Assembly (NCBI GenBank): GCA_015231965.1
Contig: JADGAP010000007.1
Location: 1 to 44,859, forward strand
Reading direction: 5' to 3'
Source: Magnetococcales bacterium
GTDB taxonomy: Bacteria; Pseudomonadota; Magnetococcia; Magnetococcales; JADGAP01
DNA: 44,859 bases
The position numbers and the translations under genes were made by a program. Below, piece after piece: positions 21,022 to 30,852 of the stretch (the first letter of the stretch is position 1; every line of letters starts with the position of its first letter). The notes below the pieces were generated by a model. It saw only the letters and a program-made list of their open reading frames with translations, made no database searches and was not told the origin of the DNA.

Positions 21022-21602
21022 CAGCGCTCGTCCCGTGCGTTGTAGTATTCCCGGCTTTCACGCTGCAACTGGGTGGGCTCGCGGATGATCCGCCCCTGCT
21101 CCTCGCTGTAGCGCAGTTCGTAATTTCCGGAAAGAGGGAAATCCTTGCGGAGGGGGTGGCCCTCGAAATCATAGTCGTTGAGGAGGCGCCGCAGGTCCGG
21201 ATGGCCGGTGAAGAGGATGCCGAAGAGGTCGAAGGCCTCCCGCTCGTACCAGTCGGCGCAGCTCCACACCCCGATGATGGAGGGAATGGGCTGCCCCTCG
21301 TCCAGGGCGACCTTGATCCGGATGCGGTGGTTGTGGCGCATCGACAGCAGGTGATAGACCACTTCCAGGGGTTTGGCCCGCTCCGGATAGTGCACCCCCG
21401 CCAGATCGATCATTTGATGGAAGTTGAAGCCCGGATCGTCCCGCAGGATGGTCAGCACCGCCAGCAGATTGTCCGGGTCGACATGCACGGTCACAGCGGC
21501 GCCGAGATGCTTCTCGCCGAAGCCGGTGAACAGTTCCGCCTCCAGCCCGGCGAAGCGGCTTTTCACCGCCTCGGCCAGACGTTCCAGCTTTTCCAGGCTC
21601 AT
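21021..21602 (-). CDS. nuoC: NADH-quinone oxidoreductase subunit C
   Basis: 193 aa; [45 protein letters not shown] overlap with nuoB. Confidence 0.95.
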   Translation of the reverse strand: MSLEKLERLAEAVKSRFAGLEAELFTGFGEKHLGAAVTVHVDPDNLLAVLTILRDDPGFNFHQMIDLAGVHYPERAKPLEVVYHLLSMRHNHRIRIKVALDEGQPIPSIIGVWSCADWYEREAFDLFGILFTGHPDLRRLLNDYDFEGHPLRKDFPLSGNYELRYSEEQGRIIREPTQLQRESREYYNARDER

Positions 21603-22108
21603 AGGGACTTCCTCCAGCCGGTGTAGAGGGTGCATTCCCGGTGGATCTTCTTTTGCAGTTGCAGGATGCCGTAGATCAGGGCTTCCGCCGTGGGGGGGCA
21701 GCCGGGGATGTAGATGTCCACCGGCACGATGCGGTCGCAGCCCCGCACCACCGAGTAGCCGTAGTGGTAATAGCCGCCGCCGTTGGCGCAGGAGCCCATG
21801 GAGATGACCCAGCGGGGCTCCGGCATCTGGTCGTAGACCTTGCGCAGGGCGGGGGCCATCTTGTTGGTCAGGGTGCCGGCCACGATCATCACGTCGGACT
21901 GGCGGGGGCTGGGGCGAAAGACGATGCCGAAGCGGTCCAGGTCGTAGCGGCTGGCACCGGCCTGCATCATCTCCACGGCGCAGCAGGCCAAGCCGAAGGT
22001 CATGGGCCACATGGAGCCGGTGCGGCCCCAGTTGACCAGCGTGTCGACGCTGGTCAGCAGAAAGCCCCGGTTGTCCAGTTCATGCCGGACTTCCTTGATC
22101 ATTCCCAT
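21599..22108 (-). CDS. nuoB: NADH-quinone oxidoreductase subunit B
   Basis: Start MGMIKE (or ATG at 22102); [53 protein letters not shown]. The track ORF start at 22504 is too long. Confidence 0.94.
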   Translation of the reverse strand: MGMIKEVRHELDNRGFLLTSVDTLVNWGRTGSMWPMTFGLACCAVEMMQAGASRYDLDRFGIVFRPSPRQSDVMIVAGTLTNKMAPALRKVYDQMPEPRWVISMGSCANGGGYYHYGYSVVRGCDRIVPVDIYIPGCPPTAEALIYGILQLQKKIHRECTLYTGWRKSL

Positions 22109-22455
22109 TCCAGCGCCCCTTTCTTCCAGGCGTAGGCGTAACCCACCAGCAAAATCAGCAGGAAGAGGACCATCTCCACAAAGCCGACAATGCCGATCTC
22201 GCGAAAGGCCACGGCCCAGGGGAAGAGAAACGCCGCTTCGATGTCGAACACGATGAACAGGATGGCGATGAGGTAGAACCGCACGTCGAAGCGCATCCGC
22301 ACCCGGTTGAAGGGGGCGAAGCCGCATTCGTATTGGCTGCGCTTCTCCTCGTAGGGATTTTTCACCCCCACCAGCCAGGAGGCCCCCAGCATGAAGACCG
22401 CCATGCCGACGGCGATGAACATGAAGACGAAAATGGGGAAATAGTTTTCCAGCAT
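22099..22455 (-). CDS. nuoA: NADH-quinone oxidoreductase subunit A
   Basis: 118 aa; [41 protein letters not shown]. Confidence 0.95.
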   Translation of the reverse strand: MLENYFPIFVFMFIAVGMAVFMLGASWLVGVKNPYEEKRSQYECGFAPFNRVRMRFDVRFYLIAILFIVFDIEAAFLFPWAVAFREIGIVGFVEMVLFLLILLVGYAYAWKKGALEWE

Positions 22456-22898
22456 GACCCGCCCCCTGGTTGATCGCTTCCAACCGCCCCAAACGGCGGT
22501 TCACTCCCCGGCTTCATCCACCCGGGGGGTGTGGTATTTTCCACTGTTGATCATGGAATTTATCGCGCCGGATGGGTGATTCCGCCCTTTCCGGGGTCTT
22601 GAGAACTATCACCATCCCATGCCGTCGTCAACCGGCGACAATGGGGGGAGGGTGAAATCCCCGTCAAGATAGGGAATCTCCCCGTCCATCGCAACTTTTT
22701 CCTAATCAAAACACATCGTCCGGATTTTTTCTTGATTTAGGAGCTGTCCAAGCCAATATTCAGCACTCAACATATTATTATATACTAATGTACTTTTCCC
22801 CTTGTCTCCGGGTCGTCATGATGGCGCAATCCGGGGGGTTCATCCAGCTTCCCGCCGCTGTGAGCGCTCCCTTACCCTTTGGAGAAAGGCCCGCGAGC
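22456..22898. promoter_or_regulatory. Divergent intergenic region between the nuo operon and the TPR-glycosyltransferase gene
   Basis: 443 bp between divergent starts, with an AT-rich patch (acatattattatatactaatgtac, about 22769-22793) unusual for this window. Confidence 0.5.
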
Positions 22899-24812
22899 AT
22901 GACCACTTCCCCCCCCCTCTCCCCCTCCCCGCCGCCGGAGGATGCGTGGCGCGAGGGGCTGTTGCGCCTGCTGGCGGGCGAGACGGCGGCGGCGACGGGG
23001 ATCTGTCTCGAAGCGTTGAACCAAGCCCCGAAGGATGGGGAACTCCACTATTTACTGGGGCTGGCGCTGCTGGAGGCCCAGGAGAACGCCCGAGCCGCCG
23101 GGGTGTTGAGCCGGGCGGCGGGGTTGATTCCCCAGGCCCCCCACGTCTGGCTGGCCCTGGGGCGGGCGTTGCGCCGGGAAAAACGGCTGGACGACGCCCT
23201 GACCGCCCACGGCCAGGCCCTCGCCCTGGATCCGGCCCAGGCCGACCCCTTGCTGGAGATCGGCATGATCCTCATGGAAAAGGGGCATCCGGCGTGGGCC
23301 AGCGTCTATTTGCGCCGCTTCGAGGATCGGGTGCAGGATGCCGAGGTGCTGAATCCCCGCCCGGTGGACGCCTATTTTCTCGACAGCGACCAGGCCCGCA
23401 AGGCAGCGGCGATTCCCACCCTCATCCCCCGTTTTCGCATCGTCAACTCGGTCCCCGGGACGCGGCTGTGTTTCCATCCCGGCCCCCCCCTGCCGGAGGA
23501 TCCGCCCCACCTGATCAGCGTCCCGGAGGAGGGGCTGGAGCCCTTTTTCCGCCTCACCCCGTTGCGCCGCCCGTTGATGGTTCACTTCAACCCCCGGGAT
23601 CCCGAACAGAACGCCCGGGCCGAGGGGATCGGCGAGGCCATCGCCCGGGCCGAGCGGTTTCGCGAGCAGTTCGCCGCCGCGGCCCTGGTCCGCCTGAAAA
23701 ACCGCCCCCCCCGGCTGGGTCCGGGGGAGGCGTTGCGGATTCTCCTCCCCTCCTCCCGCCACGATCGGGATTTGCAATATCAAATGCGGCTGCTGGCCCG
23801 GGCGCTGCTCCGACGGGGCGCACGCCCCGTCCTCGCCCTGGAGCGCCCCGAGTTGGACCACTTCGACGACGCCCTCTGGCGTCGCGCCCTGGAGGAGCAT
23901 CAACCCCACGCCGTGATGAGCTTCAACCGGCTGTTCAACCAGGCGCTGCATCCCAAGCAGCCGCTCATCGTCTGGTGGCAGGATCCCATGCCCATCCTCG
24001 CCGACGGGGAGCCCCTGCCCTGGCGGGAGCGGGATCTGGCCTGGTCCCTCTGCCCCGAGTTCGACGACCTGCTGCGGCGCACTGGGGCGCAACGCATCGC
24101 TCGCCAATCCTTTCGGGTGGACCTGGAGACCTTCCGCCCCCTGCCCGACCTCCCTCGCGAGGAGAAGGTGGTGGTGGTGGGCTCCTCCTACGCCGAAAAG
24201 CTGGATCTCTACCGTCAGGCCCCGCAACAGGCGGCGCTGCGCCGCGCCCTGGGGGAGTTGACCGAGCGATTCGACGCCGGGGAGCCCATGACCGACGACT
24301 TGCTGGCCGAAACCGCCCGGCGTTACGGCATGACCCGCTACGCCGTCTTCTGGAAACTTTTCCACTATCTGGTGCGGGATCGCTGCGTGCGCTGGCTTTG
24401 TCAGGTCAGCCCCCTGCCGGTGGAGGTGTGGGGCAATTTTTGGGAGCGGGATCCCTTGATCCGCCCCTTTCACCGAGGGGTGCTGCCCCAGGGGGAGGCG
24501 GTAGCCCGGGTCTATAATCAAGCGCGCTACGCCCTGGCGGCCCACCCTTTCGATCTGCAAAGCCAGCGCATGGGGGAGGCCTCGGCCTGCGGTGCCATTC
24601 CCCTGGTCTACGACTGCCGCCACCGGGCCGAGCCCCCCCACTGGGACGACGCCTGCCTCTGGTTCCGCACCGCCCAGGAGTTGCGGGAGCAACTGGGACG
24701 CCGCCCCCCCGGCGACCCCCGCCCAATCTCCCGCGACAAGGGATACGACACCCTGGCCCGGGATCTGGAGTCCGCCATCCTCCGGTGGCTGGGGGAGAAA
24801 AATGGCGAGTGA
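22899..24812 (+). CDS. TPR protein with C-terminal CgeB/Glyco_trans_1_2-like glycosyltransferase domain
   Basis: Start ATG 22899 after ggagaaagg; TPRs HYLLGLALLEAQENARAAGVLSRAAGLIP; C-terminal FDLQSQRMGEASACGAIPLVYDCR. Confidence 0.78.
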   Translation: MTTSPPLSPSPPPEDAWREGLLRLLAGETAAATGICLEALNQAPKDGELHYLLGLALLEAQENARAAGVLSRAAGLIPQAPHVWLALGRALRREKRLDDALTAHGQALALDPAQADPLLEIGMILMEKGHPAWASVYLRRFEDRVQDAEVLNPRPVDAYFLDSDQARKAAAIPTLIPRFRIVNSVPGTRLCFHPGPPLPEDPPHLISVPEEGLEPFFRLTPLRRPLMVHFNPRDPEQNARAEGIGEAIARAERFREQFAAAALVRLKNRPPRLGPGEALRILLPSSRHDRDLQYQMRLLARALLRRGARPVLALERPELDHFDDALWRRALEEHQPHAVMSFNRLFNQALHPKQPLIVWWQDPMPILADGEPLPWRERDLAWSLCPEFDDLLRRTGAQRIARQSFRVDLETFRPLPDLPREEKVVVVGSSYAEKLDLYRQAPQQAALRRALGELTERFDAGEPMTDDLLAETARRYGMTRYAVFWKLFHYLVRDRCVRWLCQVSPLPVEVWGNFWERDPLIRPFHRGVLPQGEAVARVYNQARYALAAHPFDLQSQRMGEASACGAIPLVYDCRHRAEPPHWDDACLWFRTAQELREQLGRRPPGDPRPISRDKGYDTLARDLESAILRWLGEKNGE

Positions 24813-25017
24813 CGATGCGCCCCGAAATGCGCTATCATGCCGAAGCTTTGGTCACGCCGAGCCCCCTGGCCTCCTCCGACGCCCCGTGCGGCGCGAATGG
24901 CGCGGCCTGCGGGGGTGAGCCGCCGCCGACCCCTTCCGGATTCCTCCCGTATTTCCGGAAACCGCGAGCGTATTTCCATCCTCCTTTCACACGATTCGAC
25001 AGCCCAAAGGCCATCCC

Positions 25018-27876
25018 GTGAGCAGCCCATTCGATTCCGCCGACGAAGACGCCCCCACCCGCCTGGGCGACACGCCTCCCTTCAAGCTGGTGGATGAAGA
25101 CGCCCCCACCCGCCTGGGTGCCCCCTCCGCCGCCGCTTCCGAGACCGACGAGGACGCTCCCACCCGCCTGGGCACCCCCTCCGCCGCCGCTTCCGAGACC
25201 GACGAGGACGCTCCCACCCGCCTGGGAGCGCGCGGCTCACGCCGTCCCGCGGTGGACGCCGACGCCGCCACCCGCCTGGGGGCTCCGCCGCCCGTCGCGG
25301 GCGGCGTCCTGCGTCCTGCGGAAAAAGCCAAGGATTCCTATCCCTCCGGCCTGCCGGTGGATCACATGTTGTTGTGGTATCGCATCGAAAAGGTGTTGGG
25401 CCAGGGGGGCTTCGGCATCACCTACAAGGCCCACGACACCCGCCTGGACAACTACGTCGCCCTCAAGGAGTACCTGCCCTCGCAAATGGCCAGTCGGGGA
25501 GCGGATCTCTCGATCCGTCCCATCAATCCCAGCCAGAACGAGGACTTCATCCATGGTCGGCAACGCTTCCTCGACGAAGCCCGGACCCTGGCCAAGTTCA
25601 AGCACTCCTCCCTGGTGCGGGTGGCCACCTTTTTCGAGGAACACAACACCGCCTACATGGCCATGGAGTTCGAGGACGGCGAATCGCTGGCCTCGGTGCT
25701 GAAGCGCCAGGGCACCCTGGCGGAGAAGGATCTCATGTCCCTGGTCATGCCGCTGCTCCAGGGGCTGACCACCCTGCACGAGGCGGGGATCATCCACCGG
25801 GACATCAAGCCGGATAATATTTTCATCCGCAAGAAAGACGGCACCCCGGTGTTGCTGGACTTCGGCGCGGCGCGCCGCACCACCGGCGGCGAGGCGGGGG
25901 TGATGACCACCGTGCTGACCCCCGGTTACGCCCCCATGGAGCAATATTTCGACGACGCCAGCCGCCAGGGGGCATGGACCGACATCTACGCCATGGGGGC
26001 GGTGATGTACCGCTGCATCAGCGGCAACAAGCCCATCGGTGCCCCCCAACGGGGCAACGCCTTGATGCGCGGCGACGTCGATCCCATGGCCCCGGCGGTG
26101 CAGGTGGGGGCGGGACGCTACGCCACGCCGGTGCTGAAGGCCATCGATCTGGCCATTCAGGTCAGCGAGATCAATCGTCCCAAAAGCATCCCCGAGTGGC
26201 TGCGGGCGGTGGAGGTGGAGATGCCCTCCGCCGACGAGGGCCAGCTCTCCGCCGCCAGCCTGGCCAAATCCTCTCCCGCCGCCAAGGCGGGGATGGCCGC
26301 CGCCGCCGTGGGGGTGTTGATGCTGGTCGGGGCGGGAATCTGGTCGATCACCGGGGGTTCCCAGCAGACCATTCTGACTCCGGCGCAGCAGGAGATGAAG
26401 CAGTTCGACGCGCTGAAATCCCGCATGGAAAAAGGCGAGGCGGCGGCCCAGCGGGAGTACGGCCACCGTTTGATGGAAGGCCGCGGCATGCCCCTGGATC
26501 TCTCCCAGGGATTGGGGCTGCTGCAAAAGGCCGCCCTCCAGGGCGACGCCGACGCCGCGTTGGATTTGGGTCTTCTTTACGCCGAGGGCAAGGGAACGTC
26601 CAAGGATGAGGCCAAGGCCTTGGAGTGGTTCCGCAAGGCGGCGGAGAAGGGGGCCGTCGAGGCGCAGTTTCAATTGGGACGTTCCCTGGGCAGGGGCGAC
26701 GCCGCCCAGCGCAAGGAGGCCCGGGAGTGGCTGCGCAAGGCGGCGGAAGGCCATTCGCCCCAGGCCCAGGCGACCTTGGCCAACCTGTTGGAAACCTCCT
26801 CGGGCGATGACAAGGCCCATCCCGAGGAGGCCTTCCAGTGGTATCTCAAGGCCGCCGGGCAGGGGGTGACGGAGGCCGAAACCCGGGTCGGGGTGATGTA
26901 CGAAGAGGGAATCGGCGTGCCCCAGGATGAATCCCAAGCCGTTGCGTGGCTGACCAAGGCCGCCGAATCCGGCTCCCCGGAGGCCCAATTCCGGCTGGGA
27001 CGCCTGTTGATGGAGGGGCGGGGCGGCAAGAAGGATCCCAACGAGGCGACCAACTATTTCACCAAGGCGGCGAGCAAGGGGTATGTTCCGGCGCAAGCGG
27101 CCCTGGCGGCGGCCTATGAGCAGGGGGCGGGGGTTCCCAAGGACGCGGTGCAGGTGGTTCGCTGGTATCGCGAGGCGGCGGAGCAGGGCGATGTGAAATC
27201 CCAATTGATTTTGGGACGCAAGCTCATCGTCGGCGAGGGCAGCGGCGGCAAGCCCGATCCCCAGAGCGCCGCCTCGTGGTTCCGCAAGGCGGCGGATGCC
27301 GGGGATCCGGGCGGACAAACCAGCCTGGGCGTGTTGTATCGCAACGGCCTGGGCGTCAAGAAGGATGTGGGCGAGGCCCTCAAGTTGTTCCGCCTGGCGG
27401 CCCAGAAAAATAATCCCGATGCGCAAAATCAGTTGGGGGCGCTTTACGAGCAAGGCGAGGGGGTTGGCAAGGATCCGCAGGAGGCTCTTCGTTGGTATCA
27501 CAAGGCGGCGGAACAGGGTCATGCCGGGGCGCAGGCCAACCTGGGCTGGCTCTTCGAGGAGGGCAAGGGCGCGGCCCGGGATCCGGTCAAGGCGGCGGAG
27601 TGGTATCAAAAAGCGGCGGTGGCGGGCGAGGTGCGGGCGCAGAAAAGCCTGGCCTTTCTCTATGAGGATGGCATGGGGGTGCCCAGGGATCCGGTCAAGG
27701 CTTTCGCCTGGTACAGTTTGGCGGCGGTGCAGGACGACAAGGATGCGGTGAAAAATCTGGCGGTGATGGGGCGCACGCTCTCCCCGGAACAGCAGCGCGC
27801 CGGACAGGAATTGGCCAAGGAGTTGCTGCAACAACAGCGCCTGCTGCGCGACAAACAGCAAAAATCCGGCGATTGA
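25018..27876 (+). CDS. Membrane Ser/Thr protein kinase with C-terminal Sel1-like repeats
   Basis: GTG start; kinase motifs LGQGGFGITYKA, VALKEYLP, IIHRDIKPDNIFI, LLDFGAARR, GYAPMEQY; TM-like AGMAAAAVGVLMLVGAGIWSI; about 12 Sel1 repeats. Confidence 0.92.
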   Translation: MSSPFDSADEDAPTRLGDTPPFKLVDEDAPTRLGAPSAAASETDEDAPTRLGTPSAAASETDEDAPTRLGARGSRRPAVDADAATRLGAPPPVAGGVLRPAEKAKDSYPSGLPVDHMLLWYRIEKVLGQGGFGITYKAHDTRLDNYVALKEYLPSQMASRGADLSIRPINPSQNEDFIHGRQRFLDEARTLAKFKHSSLVRVATFFEEHNTAYMAMEFEDGESLASVLKRQGTLAEKDLMSLVMPLLQGLTTLHEAGIIHRDIKPDNIFIRKKDGTPVLLDFGAARRTTGGEAGVMTTVLTPGYAPMEQYFDDASRQGAWTDIYAMGAVMYRCISGNKPIGAPQRGNALMRGDVDPMAPAVQVGAGRYATPVLKAIDLAIQVSEINRPKSIPEWLRAVEVEMPSADEGQLSAASLAKSSPAAKAGMAAAAVGVLMLVGAGIWSITGGSQQTILTPAQQEMKQFDALKSRMEKGEAAAQREYGHRLMEGRGMPLDLSQGLGLLQKAALQGDADAALDLGLLYAEGKGTSKDEAKALEWFRKAAEKGAVEAQFQLGRSLGRGDAAQRKEAREWLRKAAEGHSPQAQATLANLLETSSGDDKAHPEEAFQWYLKAAGQGVTEAETRVGVMYEEGIGVPQDESQAVAWLTKAAESGSPEAQFRLGRLLMEGRGGKKDPNEATNYFTKAASKGYVPAQAALAAAYEQGAGVPKDAVQVVRWYREAAEQGDVKSQLILGRKLIVGEGSGGKPDPQSAASWFRKAADAGDPGGQTSLGVLYRNGLGVKKDVGEALKLFRLAAQKNNPDAQNQLGALYEQGEGVGKDPQEALRWYHKAAEQGHAGAQANLGWLFEEGKGAARDPVKAAEWYQKAAVAGEVRAQKSLAFLYEDGMGVPRDPVKAFAWYSLAAVQDDKDAVKNLAVMGRTLSPEQQRAGQELAKELLQQQRLLRDKQQKSGD
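25121..25228 (+). repeat. Two tandem 54-bp in-frame repeats in the kinase N-terminus
   Basis: ccccctccgccgccgcttccgagaccgacgaggacgctcccacccgcctggg repeats with period 54, encoding (A/T)PSAAASETDEDAPTRLG. Confidence 0.9.
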
Positions 27877-28389
27877 TCGATCACGGAAAGTCCGGGCTTC
27901 GGGGGATGGTGGGGAGGGGGAACCCTTCTTCGCCAGCAGAGTGCCGGGGAACTTGCCGGGAGGAGCGCCGGTCGCGGACCATTGACGATGATCCCGTCTT
28001 CTCCGGCAGCCTGCTCGACCGGCCCGCCCTGCAACGCGTGCCGACCGGCCTCGACGCGGGGAAGGGGGATGGCGTGGCGGCCTCAAACTGGACCGGCTCT
28101 CCCGCGCCCTGCCCCGTAGACCACGGAACCCCTCATCCGATGCGGCCAAGCATGGTGTTTCAAGCAGGGGTCGAGTAGACCGGTTTCTTCGGAATGCTTC
28201 AAGTCGAGGGTTGTTTTATCTGCTTATGCCTGATTTTTCGGCAGCTACGAATGATTTAGATCATGCGACAGAGTCCCCCGAAAAAAGTCAAGAATCTCCC
28301 CTTGATCGGCATGGTCGTTCATCGCGAAGGCCGTCTGTTGCCCGTTCCGCCGATCGAAGGTTTGCCACTTTTTGCGGGGGACTCAAGCC

Positions 28390-29022
28390 CTAGGTGCCCT
28401 TTTCGGAAAACTCGCACTGGGGGCGAAGGAGGCAATCGCCGCAGCGGGGCTTGCGCGCCTGGCAGACGTAACGCCCGTGGAGAATCAACCAGTGGTGGGC
28501 GTGACGCTTGAATTCGGGGGGGACGACTTGCTCCAGCCCCTTTTCCACCGCCTCGGGGGTTTTGCCGGGGGCCAGGCCGGTGCGGTTGGCCACCCGGAAG
28601 ACGTGGGTGTCGACGGCGATGGTCGGCTGGCCGAAGGCGATGTTGAGGACGATGTTGGCGGTTTTCCGCCCCACCCCGGGCAGGGCTTCCAGGGCTGCCC
28701 GATCCTGCGGAACCGATCCGCCGTGGCGCTCCAGCAACAGACGGGAGAGTTCCCACACATTCCGGGACTTGGTGTTGAACAGGCCGATGGTGCGAATCAA
28801 CCCCCGGATGCCCTCCTCCCCCAGCCGGACCATGGCGGCGGGGTCCGGGGCGGCGGCGAACAGGGCCGGGGTGGCCCGGTTGACCCCCACGTCGGTGGCC
28901 TGGGCGGACAACACCACCGCCACCAGCAGTTCAAAGGGGTTGCCATGGCGCAGCTCCCCCCGGGGTTCGGGATTGGCCGCCCGCAAGGCGGAAAACAGGG
29001 CGTGGATCGATTCCGGGGTCAT
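28390..29022 (-). CDS. nth: Endonuclease III
   Basis: 210 aa; LLVAVVLSAQATDVGVNRATP, LPGVGRKTANIVLN, VDTHVFRVANR, C-x6-C-x2-C-x5-C FeS loop CQARKPRCGDCLLRPQC. Confidence 0.94.
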   Translation of the reverse strand: MTPESIHALFSALRAANPEPRGELRHGNPFELLVAVVLSAQATDVGVNRATPALFAAAPDPAAMVRLGEEGIRGLIRTIGLFNTKSRNVWELSRLLLERHGGSVPQDRAALEALPGVGRKTANIVLNIAFGQPTIAVDTHVFRVANRTGLAPGKTPEAVEKGLEQVVPPEFKRHAHHWLILHGRYVCQARKPRCGDCLLRPQCEFSEKGT

Positions 29023-29162
29023 GGCATGGGTTCGGAAGAGGTGAAAGAATCAAAGGAACCGCCGGGAGGCGGGGGGGTCTCATGTTCACAAGGCGTTCGC
29101 CGCATGACGTCGCCTCAAGAGAGTGCTATACTATGCGAATTCCCTCTTTGGAGCATCCGACC

Positions 29163-30017
29163 ATGGCCAAGGCGAAAAAAATCGTTGCATTGCCCAACGC
29201 TTCCCAAAGCGTCGCCACCAGCCGTGAGCTGTACCGGCGGTTGCGCCGTCTGTGGGCCGAGGAGAAGCCCCACCGCTATGAATTTTCCCTGCTGCGCATC
29301 GAGGAGGACGCCCGGGAGCGCATCGCCTCCGACGATCTTCAAGAGGCGGGCTGGGCCTGGATGGTGCTGGGTGGGGTGGCGGTCAAGCGGGGCGACGCCC
29401 AGGGGATGAGCGAAGCCCTGGAAGCCGCCCTCGACCTCCTCGACGGGGACGCCCCGGGATTTCTCACCGCCCTGGTCAATCACGCCGAGGGGTGGTTGAG
29501 CTTCCAACGCCTGGATCTGGCCACCCTGTTGCTGGAAAAGGCCCATCAGGCGGCCCCCGGGGATCGGGAGATCCTGGAGCGGCTGGTGGAGTTGCGGCTT
29601 TTCCAGGGACGGTTCCACCAGGCCCGGAGTCTGGCCCAACGGTTGACCGAACTGGATCCCTCGCGCCTCGCGCCGCTGCCCGGCCAGGGGGAGCGGATCG
29701 TCCGCTTTTTGCGCGAACTGGAGGTCGAGGACGACGACATCGCCCCCATGCTCCACGCCGCCTGGGAGTGCTTCAATGTCGAGGGGGTGGAGTGCCGCCG
29801 CGTCGAGGCGGCCTTTCACGATTGGCATCTCACCGTCCGCTTCCACCTTCCCCTGGAGCCCCACCGGGTGGACGACCTGGAGGAGCTTTACGTGGAACGG
29901 CTGATGGAGTTGGACGTGCCGGTGCGGGCGGTGGAAAATTTGACCCTCATCTTTCTCCCGGAAGCCCGCGCCCAGCGGGCCAACGCCGCCGCGCAAGAGC
30001 GGTGCGCCTCGGCGTGA
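29163..30017 (+). CDS. TPR-like protein with uncharacterised C-terminal region (TPR1)
   Basis: ATG 29163 (MAKAKKIVALPNAS); helical repeats; C-terminus resembles that of the next gene. Confidence 0.7.
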   Translation: MAKAKKIVALPNASQSVATSRELYRRLRRLWAEEKPHRYEFSLLRIEEDARERIASDDLQEAGWAWMVLGGVAVKRGDAQGMSEALEAALDLLDGDAPGFLTALVNHAEGWLSFQRLDLATLLLEKAHQAAPGDREILERLVELRLFQGRFHQARSLAQRLTELDPSRLAPLPGQGERIVRFLRELEVEDDDIAPMLHAAWECFNVEGVECRRVEAAFHDWHLTVRFHLPLEPHRVDDLEELYVERLMELDVPVRAVENLTLIFLPEARAQRANAAAQERCASA

Positions 30018-30039
30018 AGCCGCCCAACAGGAGATCGGG

Positions 30040-30852
30040 ATGATCGCCCCCCAGCCCAAGCGCAAGATCGATGATTTGCACGATCAAATGATCCCCCTGA
30101 TGGTCGAGCGGGATCTCGGACGGATTGAATTGCCTTTGAAGCGCATCGAGATGGAGGCGCTCAAGATCCTCCGCTCGGCTGCTTCCGGTCACGATGAAAT
30201 CGCCATCGGTCATTTGCTATTGGCGGGAATCGCGGCCAAAAGAATGCGGCGCGAGGAAGCGCGCGAACACTGCGCCAACGCCATTCGATTTGCGCCCAAC
30301 GATCCAGGAATTCGTTATAACATCGGGGTGACGCTGCGTACTGTGGGAGATTATGGCGAGGCCATCGCGGCCATGGAACAATGTCATCGTTGGAATGGCA
30401 TCGATCCCGCGCCACTCCGGGAACTGGGTATCCTGTGCCATCACACCTGCCGCTATCAGGCGTGCGCGGTTTGGTTGGAAAAGCTCCAGGCGCTGACCCC
30501 CGACGATTTTTACCCTCTTTCGGAGGAGGTGAACCGTTTCGCCGATTTCACCCGGCGGATGAACCTTACGGATGAAGACGTTTCACGCGTCATGGAGGCA
30601 GCCCTGGAAGCCGCCCGCCCCTTTGCCGACCGATTGACCATCGAATCGGATCTGTTCGATGGAGAACCCGAGCATTCGTTCATGAAATTCAATTTCCTGT
30701 TGGATGTGGACGAAGACAAGGTGAACGTGGTGAGTAACGACTATTATGAACGCGCGGCGCTTTTGGACCCCCCTTCCGTGGCGGAATGGTACATGTTGAT
30801 CACTTTTTCCGGAAAACGGCGGGACGCCTCGGCAGGGGATGGCGAATCATGA
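30040..30852 (+). CDS. TPR protein with related C-terminal region (TPR2)
   Basis: 270 aa; RYNIGVTLRTVGDYGEAIAAMEQCHRW; RBS caggaga; stop overlaps next start (ATGA). Confidence 0.75.
   Translation: MIAPQPKRKIDDLHDQMIPLMVERDLGRIELPLKRIEMEALKILRSAASGHDEIAIGHLLLAGIAAKRMRREEAREHCANAIRFAPNDPGIRYNIGVTLRTVGDYGEAIAAMEQCHRWNGIDPAPLRELGILCHHTCRYQACAVWLEKLQALTPDDFYPLSEEVNRFADFTRRMNLTDEDVSRVMEAALEAARPFADRLTIESDLFDGEPEHSFMKFNFLLDVDEDKVNVVSNDYYERAALLDPPSVAEWYMLITFSGKRRDASAGDGES

Noticed and set aside
23052-24692. 546-aa minus-strand ORF opposite the TPR-glycosyltransferase
   Set aside because: Shadow ORF. The plus-strand frame has recognisable TPR and transferase motifs.
25237-28149. 970-aa minus-strand ORF opposite the kinase gene
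   Set aside because: Antisense shadow of a clear kinase/Sel1 protein; the composition is artefactual.
27877-28389. Possible gene or pseudogene between the kinase gene and nth
   Set aside because: Only short ORFs without family signatures; no convincing start signals or homology visible.
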